Positions 25,199 to 32,869 of a stretch of DNA of 64,000 nucleotides are shown in pieces; within the stretch, counting starts at the first letter, position 1; every line of letters begins with the position of its first letter. A model generated the notes under the pieces. The model saw nothing but the letters and a program-made list of their open reading frames with translations, did not search any database and was not told the origin of the DNA. The position numbers were made by a program, and so were the translations under genes. The stretch spans positions 62,001 to 126,000 of the forward strand of contig JBMOLU010000013.1 in NCBI GenBank assembly GCA_049325275.1. Reading direction: 5' to 3'. Origin of the DNA: CAIQJJ01 sp049325275 (GTDB taxonomy: Bacteria > Chloroflexota > Anaerolineae > Anaerolineales > UBA4823).

Positions 25199-27028
25199 TT
25201 ATACCCCATCGGCCCTTTGCGCTCTCTCGAATTGCAGGCGATACAGATAGGCGTAGAGGCCGTTTTGTGCCAAAAGGCTTTCGTGGCTGCCCAATTCTAC
25301 CAGTTGGCCTTCGTTTAGGACGGCAATCCGGTCGGCGCGCCGGATGGTAGCCAGGCGGTGGGCGATGATCACGGTGGTGCGCGGCATGCCGTCGGCATCG
25401 CTGCTCATCAAGCGTTCCAGCGCATTTTGCACCAGCCCTTCCGACTCCGAATCCAGGCTGGATGTGGCTTCGTCGAGCAGCAGAATGCGCGGGTTTTTGA
25501 GCAGGGCGCGTGCGATGGCGATGCGCTGGCGTTGCCCACCGGATAACTTGATGCCCCGCTCACCGACAGGGGTTTCGTATCCTTGGGGGAGGCGCAGGAT
25601 AAATTCCTCCGCGTTTGCGGCGCGTGCTGCGGCTTCGATCTCGCTTTGCGAGGCCGCCAGGTTGCCGTATCGCAGGTTCTCACGGATTGTGTCGGAGAAG
25701 AGTAAGATATCTTGTGGCACCATGCCGATCTGTGCCCGCAGGCTGGATACCGTCAGGGCGCGCAGGTCGTGACCGTCAAGGCGTACGCACCCGCCGCTAG
25801 GTTCGTAAAAGCGCGGGATCAGATTGAACAAAGTGGACTTCCCTGCTCCAGATGGCCCCACCAGGGCCAGCACTTCTCCCGGCTGGATATCGAGGTCGAT
25901 GCTTTTAAGCACCAGGTCCGCGTTTTGGTACGCAAACGAGACGTTTTCAAAGCGGATATACCCCCGGGTCTTTGGGCAGGCGATCGCCCCCGGCCGGTCG
26001 ACGATGGTAGGCTGCTCATCGAGCAGTTCGAACAACCGGCGGGCGGCCCCAAGCGCCTCTTGTAAACTGGCGTACACGCCCGTAAACGTCCCCATCGCGG
26101 AGGCGATGTTCAGTCCGTAAGCCAGAAAGGCGATCAGTGCACCGCCTGACAGCTCACCTTGCACGACCTCCCGGCCACCGAACCAGAGAATTGCCGCCAG
26201 GGCGCTGAATGCCAGCAGCCCGCTTAGAGGCCCAAACGCGGAACGCGTAACAGCCAGTTGCATGGCGATCTGAAAGATTTCCAGGATTTTGTTGGCGTAA
26301 CGCTCCGTTTCGTATTCTTCACGGCCAAAAGCCTGTACCACACGTACCGCTCCCAGCGCCTGCTCGGCCAGCGATGTGCTTTCGGCCAGGGTATCCTGGG
26401 CGCGCGTCGACATGTGGCGCAGATAGCGCCCGAACAATTTGCCGATCAAGACAAAGGCCGGGGCTAACACCAGAATAAAGAATGTCAGGCGGGCGTTGAG
26501 CCATAACATCAAGAGCAGTGAGCCGCTAAAGTTCAGCAGTTGATACAAAAACAGGGCCGCGCTGTTCGTCAGCACCGAGCGTACCAGGGTGACATCGGAA
26601 GAAAGGCGCGAAAGCAGCTCCCCGACGCGCCGGTCGGCATAAAAATGCAGCGATAGGCGGTGCAAGTGCCGGTAGATCGCCGCCCGCAAGTCGCGGACGA
26701 TGGATTCTCCGATGAAGGTGAGTTCGTAGTTCTCGAAGTAACCGAACAGCGACCGGATGATGAAAACGAGAAGCAAAACCAGCGTAATGCGATTTAACCC
26801 CGCCGTACTTTGTTGAATGAAGACCGTATCGATAAGGTTTTGCAGCATCCACGGAAATACCAGTCCCAGGCCGGCGTTGAAGGACAAGGCAACCAGGGCA
26901 ATGCCCAGGTGGCGGCGATACGGCCTTTGATAGCGCAGCAGCCGCTGAACTTCCTCCCTGTTGGCCGGATTTTTCCCGCCAAGTCTGCGCAGCGCATGAC
27001 GAAAGGCATCATGGATGGATGACAACAT
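25199..27028 (-). CDS. ABC exporter, fused membrane and ATPase domains
   Basis: A 609-residue half-transporter. The N-terminal part has six membrane segments (about residues 55-340) and the C-terminal part is a complete ATPase: Walker A GPSGAGKST near residue 393, signature LSGGQRQRIA near 496, Walker B ILLLDEATSSLDSE near 517, then the H-loop IAHRL. It resembles MsbA/LmrA-type lipid or multidrug exporters working as homodimers. The start used is the ATG at 27028, six bases after a TATAAT box; an earlier in-frame start would overlap the promoters. It is divergent from the gene at 27068, sharing a 39-base intergenic region. Confidence 0.92.
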   Translation of the reverse strand: MLSSIHDAFRHALRRLGGKNPANREEVQRLLRYQRPYRRHLGIALVALSFNAGLGLVFPWMLQNLIDTVFIQQSTAGLNRITLVLLLVFIIRSLFGYFENYELTFIGESIVRDLRAAIYRHLHRLSLHFYADRRVGELLSRLSSDVTLVRSVLTNSAALFLYQLLNFSGSLLLMLWLNARLTFFILVLAPAFVLIGKLFGRYLRHMSTRAQDTLAESTSLAEQALGAVRVVQAFGREEYETERYANKILEIFQIAMQLAVTRSAFGPLSGLLAFSALAAILWFGGREVVQGELSGGALIAFLAYGLNIASAMGTFTGVYASLQEALGAARRLFELLDEQPTIVDRPGAIACPKTRGYIRFENVSFAYQNADLVLKSIDLDIQPGEVLALVGPSGAGKSTLFNLIPRFYEPSGGCVRLDGHDLRALTVSSLRAQIGMVPQDILLFSDTIRENLRYGNLAASQSEIEAAARAANAEEFILRLPQGYETPVGERGIKLSGGQRQRIAIARALLKNPRILLLDEATSSLDSESEGLVQNALERLMSSDADGMPRTTVIIAHRLATIRRADRIAVLNEGQLVELGSHESLLAQNGLYAYLYRLQFERAQRADGV

Positions 27029-27067
27029 GCTTCGATTATACACGTCGTCTTCGATATAATTGGCCTT
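27029..27067. promoter_or_regulatory. 39-bp divergent region holding two overlapping leaderless promoters
   Basis: The plus-strand box TATAAT at 27055-27060 ends seven bases before the ATG at 27068. The minus-strand TATAAT at 27040-27035 ends six bases before the ATG at 27028. With usual spacing, each promoter's -35 region would fall on the other's -10 region, so polymerase binding should be mutually exclusive. There is no room for ribosome binding sites. Confidence 0.65.
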
Positions 27068-27772
27068 ATGGCAATCCAGATCGGCACGCTTCAGGAATCT
27101 TCTTTACACGCAGCCCTCAAGGACTGGTACGCCCAACCGGGCGATGATTTCGAAGTGCAGCGCCGCGGATATTGGGTGGACATCGTCCGTGGCGCGACAG
27201 CGGATGTCCCGGAGATACTGATCGAGATTCAAACGGGGAATTTTGCGGCGATGAAGCGCAAGCTGGTTTGTTTGCTGGATGCCTACACCGTGCGGGTCGT
27301 TTATCCCCTGGTGGCGGAAAAATACATTGTGCGCATCGCCAGCAAAGCGGGGCAGGTCGAACGGCTTTCGCGGCGTAAATCTTCCAAGCGAGGCCATCTG
27401 GTCGATCTCTTTGCAGAGTTGGTGCGTATCCCGCAACTGGTTTGTTCGCCGAATTTCAGCCTTGAAGTCTTGTTCGTTCGCATTGAGGAGTTCTGGCTCG
27501 ATGACGGCAAGGGTAGCTGGCGGCGAAAGGGGGTGAGCATCTTCGACCGCAAATTGATGGACGTTCTGCAGCGACGGGTCTTTAGCGCGCCGCAAGATTA
27601 CTTGTCTTTGCTGCCTTCCGATCTGCCGCAGCCCTTTACCGTAAAAGACCTAGCTGCGTGCTTGGGGCGGCCACGCTGGTTGGCTGGCCGTATGGCCTAT
27701 GCGCTGCGAGAGATGGGCTGCTTGCAGGTTGCAGGCAAGCGAGGAAATGCCTTTCAATACGTTAAGGCCTAA
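27068..27772 (+). CDS. Unknown protein: nuclease-like N-terminus and winged-helix-like C-terminus
   Basis: A 234-residue protein of unrecognised family. The N-terminal half has a strand-turn-strand pattern: YWVDIVRG, then ILIEIQTGNFAAMKRKL, then VRVVYPLVAEKYIVRI. This D...ExQ spacing resembles PD-(D/E)xK nuclease cores, although Gln replaces the usual Lys. The C-terminal 50 residues (FTVKDLAACLGRPRWLAGRM through GCLQVAGKRGNAFQY) look like a winged-helix DNA-binding domain. It could be a DNA repair or restriction-type nuclease, or a regulator; this is inference. The ATG lies seven bases after TATAAT with no ribosome binding site. Confidence 0.75.
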   Translation: MAIQIGTLQESSLHAALKDWYAQPGDDFEVQRRGYWVDIVRGATADVPEILIEIQTGNFAAMKRKLVCLLDAYTVRVVYPLVAEKYIVRIASKAGQVERLSRRKSSKRGHLVDLFAELVRIPQLVCSPNFSLEVLFVRIEEFWLDDGKGSWRRKGVSIFDRKLMDVLQRRVFSAPQDYLSLLPSDLPQPFTVKDLAACLGRPRWLAGRMAYALREMGCLQVAGKRGNAFQYVKA

Positions 27773-27983
27773 CCCCAGCGTTTTGTGCAGAAGAAATACG
27801 GCGTACAAGTGCGCTATCAAGAGCTGGGATTAGGGCCGTGCCGCTTGATGTAGGTTAAGAATATGTAAAGTATCTCGGACTGCTTCCATAATCCGTCAAA
27901 AAATGATATAAATCGGCTGCAATAGCGTTTCGTTTTTTTATCGTGGTGGATAGCTTCTTCTTATAAGTTATACGGAGGATCCC

Positions 27984-29165
27984 TTGCCTGTTTCGTCGTC
28001 CGCTCCCCCCTCTGCTCATCGCTTTCCTCAAAAACGCCTGCGTTGGATAGATATTCAAGAGCAGTTGACGGGCTATCTGTTCGTTTTCCCGGCGGTGTTG
28101 CTGATCACGGTTTTTGGTTTCTTTCCGATCGGCTATGCGTTTTACATGAGCCTGTATACCTGGCGGGTGCGCAAGGGTGGGTTTGTCGGCGCGGGCAACT
28201 ATCTCAAGGCGGTTGGCGACTGGACGGGCCTGGCGTTGTTCGTGCTTGGCGCGCTTATGTTCGTCGCCGCATATTTTTTGTGGCGGCGTGGCGGGCAGCT
28301 TTCGAGCATACCGTGGAGACGTTGGGCCTGGCGGTTTTCTGGCCTGGTCGTGCTGGCCGTCGGCGGGGCGCTTTTTTCACGCGGCTGGGGCACAATGATG
28401 GCGAGCGGCGATCAATCCTTCCTGCGTTCCCTGCCGATTACGTTGTATTACTCTTTGGGGACGGTGCCTTTAGAGTTGGCTTTGGCTTTGGTGTTGGCCT
28501 ACCTGCTCTACCAAAATATCCGCGCCAAAGAGTTCTTTCGCATGATTTACTTTTTGCCTTATATCACGCCACTGGTGGCTACGGCAGTCGTGTTTCGTAC
28601 GATTTTCAATCCGCGCGATACGTCGCTTGCCAACCAGTTTGCAGGCCTGTTTGGCTGGGGGCCTTTCAAGTGGTTGTTCGAGCCGAAACCGTTTACGCAG
28701 GTTGCTTTTGGTGCAGATTTGGAAGGCTTTTTGGCCGGGCCAAGTATGGCCCTGGTGGCAACAATGATCTTTGGCATCTGGACGTTTGTTGGCTACAATA
28801 CGGTTATTTTCTTGGCGGGGCTGGGTTCCATTCCGGGCGAGTTGTACGAGGCCGCAGAAATCGATGGCGCCAACAAGTGGGATGCTTTTCGCCATATTAC
28901 CATCCCACTGCTTTCGCCGGTCACGTTTTACCTGGCGCTGGTGGCGTTCATCGGTACATTCAAAGCTTTCAATCATCTTTATGTCATGCGTACGCCTGCA
29001 GCGCAGTCCACCCTCAACGTTGCCAGTGTTTCGATTTTCGATACCTTTTATAAGGCTAACCAGTACGGTTATGCCGCTGCGCAGGCGATTTTGCTGTTTT
29101 TGTTGATTCTTGCGCTGACACAAATTCAAAACAAAGTTTTTGGTGAGAAGGTGTTTTATGGATGA
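27984..29165 (+). CDS. Sugar ABC transporter permease (MalF/UgpA type) with an inserted TM hairpin
   Basis: A 393-residue inner-membrane permease. It opens with TGYLFVFPAVLLITVFGFFP (first membrane segment). The ATPase-contact EAA loop is present as EAAEIDGANKWDAFRHITIP. Residues about 77-133 add two extra hydrophobic segments (LALFVLGALMFVAAYFLW and FSGLVVLAVGGALF) between the first segment and the core. Usual relatives of about 300 residues lack these. The start is TTG, with GGAGG upstream. The gene overlaps the second permease by eight bases. Possible -10 sequences (TATAAA near 27907) lie upstream without a clear -35. Confidence 0.9.
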   Translation: MPVSSSAPPSAHRFPQKRLRWIDIQEQLTGYLFVFPAVLLITVFGFFPIGYAFYMSLYTWRVRKGGFVGAGNYLKAVGDWTGLALFVLGALMFVAAYFLWRRGGQLSSIPWRRWAWRFSGLVVLAVGGALFSRGWGTMMASGDQSFLRSLPITLYYSLGTVPLELALALVLAYLLYQNIRAKEFFRMIYFLPYITPLVATAVVFRTIFNPRDTSLANQFAGLFGWGPFKWLFEPKPFTQVAFGADLEGFLAGPSMALVATMIFGIWTFVGYNTVIFLAGLGSIPGELYEAAEIDGANKWDAFRHITIPLLSPVTFYLALVAFIGTFKAFNHLYVMRTPAAQSTLNVASVSIFDTFYKANQYGYAAAQAILLFLLILALTQIQNKVFGEKVFYG

Positions 29166-30063
29166 AACGCACGCACCGCTTACCGGAAAAAGCGCTTTTG
29201 CGTCGGCCAAGAGACGTTCCCGGTTAACCTATGCGTTGATCTACCTGGTGCTCATTGGCGGGGCATTGGTAGCCATTTTGCCATTCTTTTGGATGGTTTC
29301 TACTTCTTTGATGACATTGGGCGAGACAATTCTGCGGCAGTGGATACCCAAGGCGCCTCAGTTTAGCAATTACAGCGAGGCTTGGGAAGAAGCGCAGTTT
29401 GCCCGCTATTTCCTGAACACGGTGATCATCTCGTTCACCACCCTGGTGGGGTTGCTGATTACCTCGACCCTGGCCGGCTACGCCTTCGCCCGTATTCACT
29501 TCACCGGTAAAAACCTGATCTTTGCGCTTTTGCTGGCGACGATGATGATCCCGGAATCGGTTACGATGATTCCTAACTTTCTGATGATCCGCGGTGGCAT
29601 TTTCCCCTTGCCAGGCCCGGCCGAGTGGAATGGTTCCTGGCTCAACCAGTTGCCGGCGTTGACCGTCCCCTTTATGGCCAATGCTTTCAGTATTTTTCTG
29701 CTGCGGCAGTTCTTCGCCAAAATCCCGGACGAACTATGGGATGCCGCCCGCATCGATGGCGCAGGCCACTTGCGTTTCCTTCTGCAAATCGTTCTGCCAT
29801 TGAGTAAGGCTCCCATGATGACGGTGACGTTGTTTGCCTTTATCGGTTCGTGGAATGCTTTCCTGTGGCCGCTGCTGGTGACGACTACACCCCGGTGGCG
29901 CCCCTTGATGGTTGGCTTGTGGACCTTCGTCAACGAGGCCGGTTCGGAGACGCAGTTATTGATGGCCGGAGCCGTGATTGCGCTGCTGCCGATCCTGCTT
30001 TTGTACTTCTTGACCCAGAAACAATTTACCGAGGGGATCGCGACAACGGGTCTGAAGGGATGA
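29158..30063 (+). CDS. Sugar ABC transporter permease (MalG/UgpE type)
   Basis: A 302-residue permease, partner of the preceding gene. It has six membrane segments and the EAA loop DAARIDGAGHLRFLLQIVLP. It contains the usual LPFFWMVSTSLM first helix and a C-terminal YFLTQKQFTEGIATTGLKG, the typical MalG-type tail. The ATG overlaps the first permease's stop (eight bases), so translation is coupled. With the lipoprotein binding protein at 30258 it forms a CUT1-type importer; the ATPase is not in this window and is probably shared. Confidence 0.92.
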   Translation: MDETHAPLTGKSAFASAKRRSRLTYALIYLVLIGGALVAILPFFWMVSTSLMTLGETILRQWIPKAPQFSNYSEAWEEAQFARYFLNTVIISFTTLVGLLITSTLAGYAFARIHFTGKNLIFALLLATMMIPESVTMIPNFLMIRGGIFPLPGPAEWNGSWLNQLPALTVPFMANAFSIFLLRQFFAKIPDELWDAARIDGAGHLRFLLQIVLPLSKAPMMTVTLFAFIGSWNAFLWPLLVTTTPRWRPLMVGLWTFVNEAGSETQLLMAGAVIALLPILLLYFLTQKQFTEGIATTGLKG

Positions 30064-30083
30064 CCGGTCTTTGGAAAGACGAT

Positions 30084-30133
30084 CCTCGACTGCATGATTC
30101 TTAGGCCAGCCTCGTGCTGGGTTGCAGTCGAGG
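30084..30133 (+). terminator. Compound hairpin between permease and binding-protein genes
   Basis: Outer arms CCTCGACTGCA (30084-30094) and TGCAGTCGAGG (30123-30133) are exact complements, with an inner CCAGC/GCTGG stem. It is followed by GGCGTTTTCT. It can act as a partial terminator or mRNA stabiliser setting the permease to binding-protein ratio. Confidence 0.55.
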
Positions 30134-30257
30134 GGCGTTTTCTACCACAGAAATACACTGCCCTTGAGGAGGTGGCATTCCCCGGAAAAAAGATTTGTCG
30201 CTCAGTTCTTAACTGCTACATCGTCTAGAAAACACATTCACTTGGAGGAGTATTTTT

Positions 30258-31688
30258 ATGAAACACATGATGTATCGCCTGTTGGCGATCGCGATGATTT
30301 TGTCGATGCTTCTGTCGGCTTGTGCCCAGGGCACCACAGCGCCCGCCGCAACACAGGCCCCCGAGGCAACCGAAGCCGCTACCGAAGCCGCTACCGAGGC
30401 CCCAACCGAAGTGGGCAACCCTTACGATGCCGTCGACCCCAGCGGGCAGACGATCACCTTCTGGCACAATCACTCGAAATCTCGCGAAGAGAAACTCAAC
30501 GCCATTGTCGAAGAATTCAATAAAACCAACGAGTGGGGCATCACCGTCCAGGCTGCTTACCAGGGTAGCTATGGCGATATCTTCAACAAAATGCTGGGCG
30601 TTCTCAACACGACCGATGCACCCGATCTGGTCGTGGCCTACCAAAACCAGGCCGCAACCTACCAGGTTGCCGAAGCGCTTGTGGATATCAATGAGTTGAT
30701 TGCCAGCACCAAGTATGGCCTGAGCGTCGAAGAACAAGCCGACTTCATCGACAGCTTCTACGCACAGGATGTCTTCCCGAACTTTGGATACAAGCGCCTG
30801 GGCTTCCCCCCCAACCGCTCGGCCGAGGTGATGTACTACAACATCGAATGGCTGAAGGAACTGGGTTACGATGCCCCGCCCGCAACCCCAGAAGAGTTCA
30901 AGGAAATGGCCTGCAAGGCCGTTGAACAGCCGTTCAGCAAGGCAACCGCAGAAGGCAGCATCGGCTATGAACTGAGCCTGGATGCTTCCCGCTTCGCCAG
31001 CTGGACCTTCGCTTTCGGCGGGGATGTTTTCGACTACGACGCCGGCCAGTACACCTACAACAGTGAAGCTGCCGTTGCCGCCATGACCTTCTTGCAGGAT
31101 CTGTTCGCCAACGGTTGTGCCACCTACCCGGCCGAAAGCTACGGCGATCAGACCGACTTCGGCGCCGGCAAACTGCTGTTCTACGTCGGTTCGACTTCAG
31201 GCCTGCCCTTCGTCCAGGAAGCCGTCGATGCCGGTACGCCGTTCGAGTGGACGGTTGCCCCCATTCCCTCCGTCCTCGATGAAGCCCCCGTCAATATCTA
31301 CGGTGCGAGCGTCAGCATCCCCAAGACGACCCCCGAGCGCGAGTTGGCTGCCTGGTTGTTCACGAAATACTACACCAGCGCCGACGTCAACGCCCAATGG
31401 GCCGTTGCCAGTAATTACTTCCCGGTACGTGAGAGCTCGGCCACCAGCCTGGCCGACTACTTTGCCGAGAATCCGACTTATGCAACCGCCTTCGGCCTGT
31501 TGGATAGCGGCAAGTTCGAGCCGCCTACGGTCGGTTATGACTTCGTTCGTAACAAGGTCGTCGAAGTCATGGCGGCCATCGTGGACGGCGCTGAAGTCCA
31601 GTCCTCACTGGACGCCCTCAATAGCGAGGCCAACGCCATCCTGGAAGAGAACATGTCCATTATTCCGACTCCCGAACCTACCGAGTAA
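30258..31688 (+). CDS. Sugar-binding lipoprotein of the ABC importer
   Basis: A 476-residue extracellular solute-binding protein. A lipoprotein signal peptide ends in the lipobox LLSAC with the lipid-bearing Cys at 22. A Thr/Ala/Glu-rich linker follows, encoded by repeated GCTACCGAAGCC units. The binding domain begins ITFWHNHSKSREEKLNAIVE and contains FGAGKLLFYVGSTSG and WAVASNYFPVRESS, typical of CUT1 binding proteins for oligosaccharides or glycerol-phosphate esters. GGAGGAG precedes the ATG. Codon use is richer in C-ending codons than the permeases, which fits high expression. A strong terminator follows. Confidence 0.92.
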   Translation: MKHMMYRLLAIAMILSMLLSACAQGTTAPAATQAPEATEAATEAATEAPTEVGNPYDAVDPSGQTITFWHNHSKSREEKLNAIVEEFNKTNEWGITVQAAYQGSYGDIFNKMLGVLNTTDAPDLVVAYQNQAATYQVAEALVDINELIASTKYGLSVEEQADFIDSFYAQDVFPNFGYKRLGFPPNRSAEVMYYNIEWLKELGYDAPPATPEEFKEMACKAVEQPFSKATAEGSIGYELSLDASRFASWTFAFGGDVFDYDAGQYTYNSEAAVAAMTFLQDLFANGCATYPAESYGDQTDFGAGKLLFYVGSTSGLPFVQEAVDAGTPFEWTVAPIPSVLDEAPVNIYGASVSIPKTTPERELAAWLFTKYYTSADVNAQWAVASNYFPVRESSATSLADYFAENPTYATAFGLLDSGKFEPPTVGYDFVRNKVVEVMAAIVDGAEVQSSLDALNSEANAILEENMSIIPTPEPTE

Positions 31689-31704
31689 CCCGTTTGATAC
31701 GAAG

Positions 31705-31737
31705 AAAGCCTGGCAGGCTTCAAGCCTGCCAGGCTTT
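31705..31737. terminator. Intrinsic terminator-like hairpin after the binding-protein gene
   Basis: A 14-bp perfect stem, AAAGCCTGGCAGGC paired with GCCTGCCAGGCTTT, around the loop TTCAA. It starts 16 bases after the stop codon. Because of the A/T ends on both sides it could work in both directions. Confidence 0.75.
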
Positions 31738-31761
31738 GCCTTTCCGGCTATCTTCTCTCTT

Positions 31762-31881
31762 TGAGCCTGTCTGAAAAGTGCCACCGACGGGTGCGAAGCG
31801 CTTCCATACACATAAGGGAGCGGCGACGCCTGTTCCTGGCCGATAAAGTGCGTCGCACTTTACATTTCAGACAGCTTCTCA
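31762..31881. mobile_element. Possible MITE, about 120 bp, with CTGTCTGAAA terminal inverted repeats
   Basis: CTGTCTGAAA at 31767-31776 and its exact complement TTTCAGACAG at 31865-31874 bound a non-coding segment; outer TGAG and CTCA extend the match. Inside are AAAGTGC/GCACTTT and GAAGCGCTTC palindromes. There is no transposase. The ends resemble those of IS5-type elements, from memory and unchecked. No clear target-site duplication was seen. Confidence 0.45.
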
Positions 31882-31909
31882 TTCATGCGGGTTCGGTGGA
31901 GAATAAACT

Positions 31910-32860
31910 ATGGACCTGATTCCCCTTGGAAAAACCGGACTTCAAGTTTCACCGATTGGCCTGGGTACCTGGCAGTGGGGAGATCGAATGATGTGGTCTT
32001 ACGGCAAAACCCATACCGACGAAGACATCCGGCTGGCTTTTCAAACCGCGCTGGAAAATGGGGTCAATTGGTTCGATACGGCTGAAGTGTATGGCATGGG
32101 CCGTTCGGAGCAGCTTTTGGGAGAATTGGTGCAAACGGCTGCTGCACAGCCCGATTCTGTTCTGCCGTTGGTTGCGACAAAGTTCTTTCCCTTCCCGTGG
32201 CGCTTGACCAGAAGCCAGTTCCGGCGCGCTTTGTTGGGCAGCTTGCGCCGCCTGGGCCTGACGCGCGTGGACCTCTATCAGGTACACTGGCCCTTACCGC
32301 CGGTTACCGTAGAAACGTGGGCCAATGCGCTGGCCGATGCCGTGGAAGCCGGCCTGGTGCGCTCCGTGGGAGTTTCCAATTACAACGCCGATCAGATGTT
32401 ACGTGCCCACATTACCCTCGATCGGCGCGGGATAGTGCTGGCCTCCAACCAGGTATCGTACAGCCTGCTCGATCGTGAAGTGGAGCGCAACGGCCTGCTC
32501 AAGCTGTGCCGGGAGCGTGAGATCACGTTGATTGCTTACAGTCCGCTGGCGAAGGGAATACTTACCGGCAAGTACACGCCCGAAAACCTCCCCGCAGGAA
32601 TGCGCGGGCGCACGTATACGGCGCAATACCTGCGTCGCGTGCAGCCGTTGGTACGCATGGTGCAGCAGTTGGGCCAGGATCATGGGAAAACGGCTGCACA
32701 AGTAGCCCTGAATTGGGTGATTTGCAAGGGGGCCGTACCCATCCCGGGAGCCAAGAACGCCGTCCAGGTGGAGGCCAACAGTGGCGCCCTCGGTTGGCGC
32801 CTGCAAGATGGCGAGATTGCCGCCTTGGATGCCTTGAGCGATCAGGTGGAGGCGCATTAG
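31910..32860 (+). CDS. Aldo/keto reductase
   Basis: A full-length 316-residue NAD(P)-dependent aldo/keto reductase. The catalytic tetrad is visible: Asp and Tyr in WFDTAEVYGMG, Lys in VATKFFPFPW and His in QVHWPL. NADP-binding features appear at the C-terminus as VPIPGAKNAVQVEAN. GGTGGAG precedes the ATG. The paralogue at 1-259 shares the opening pattern. It lies after the sugar importer, but a terminator and the MITE-like element separate them. The substrate is probably a sugar or short aldehyde. It converges on the cyclase-like gene, with nine bases between stops. Confidence 0.92.
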   Translation: MDLIPLGKTGLQVSPIGLGTWQWGDRMMWSYGKTHTDEDIRLAFQTALENGVNWFDTAEVYGMGRSEQLLGELVQTAAAQPDSVLPLVATKFFPFPWRLTRSQFRRALLGSLRRLGLTRVDLYQVHWPLPPVTVETWANALADAVEAGLVRSVGVSNYNADQMLRAHITLDRRGIVLASNQVSYSLLDREVERNGLLKLCREREITLIAYSPLAKGILTGKYTPENLPAGMRGRTYTAQYLRRVQPLVRMVQQLGQDHGKTAAQVALNWVICKGAVPIPGAKNAVQVEANSGALGWRLQDGEIAALDALSDQVEAH

Positions 32861-32869
32861 CGCCCGGTG

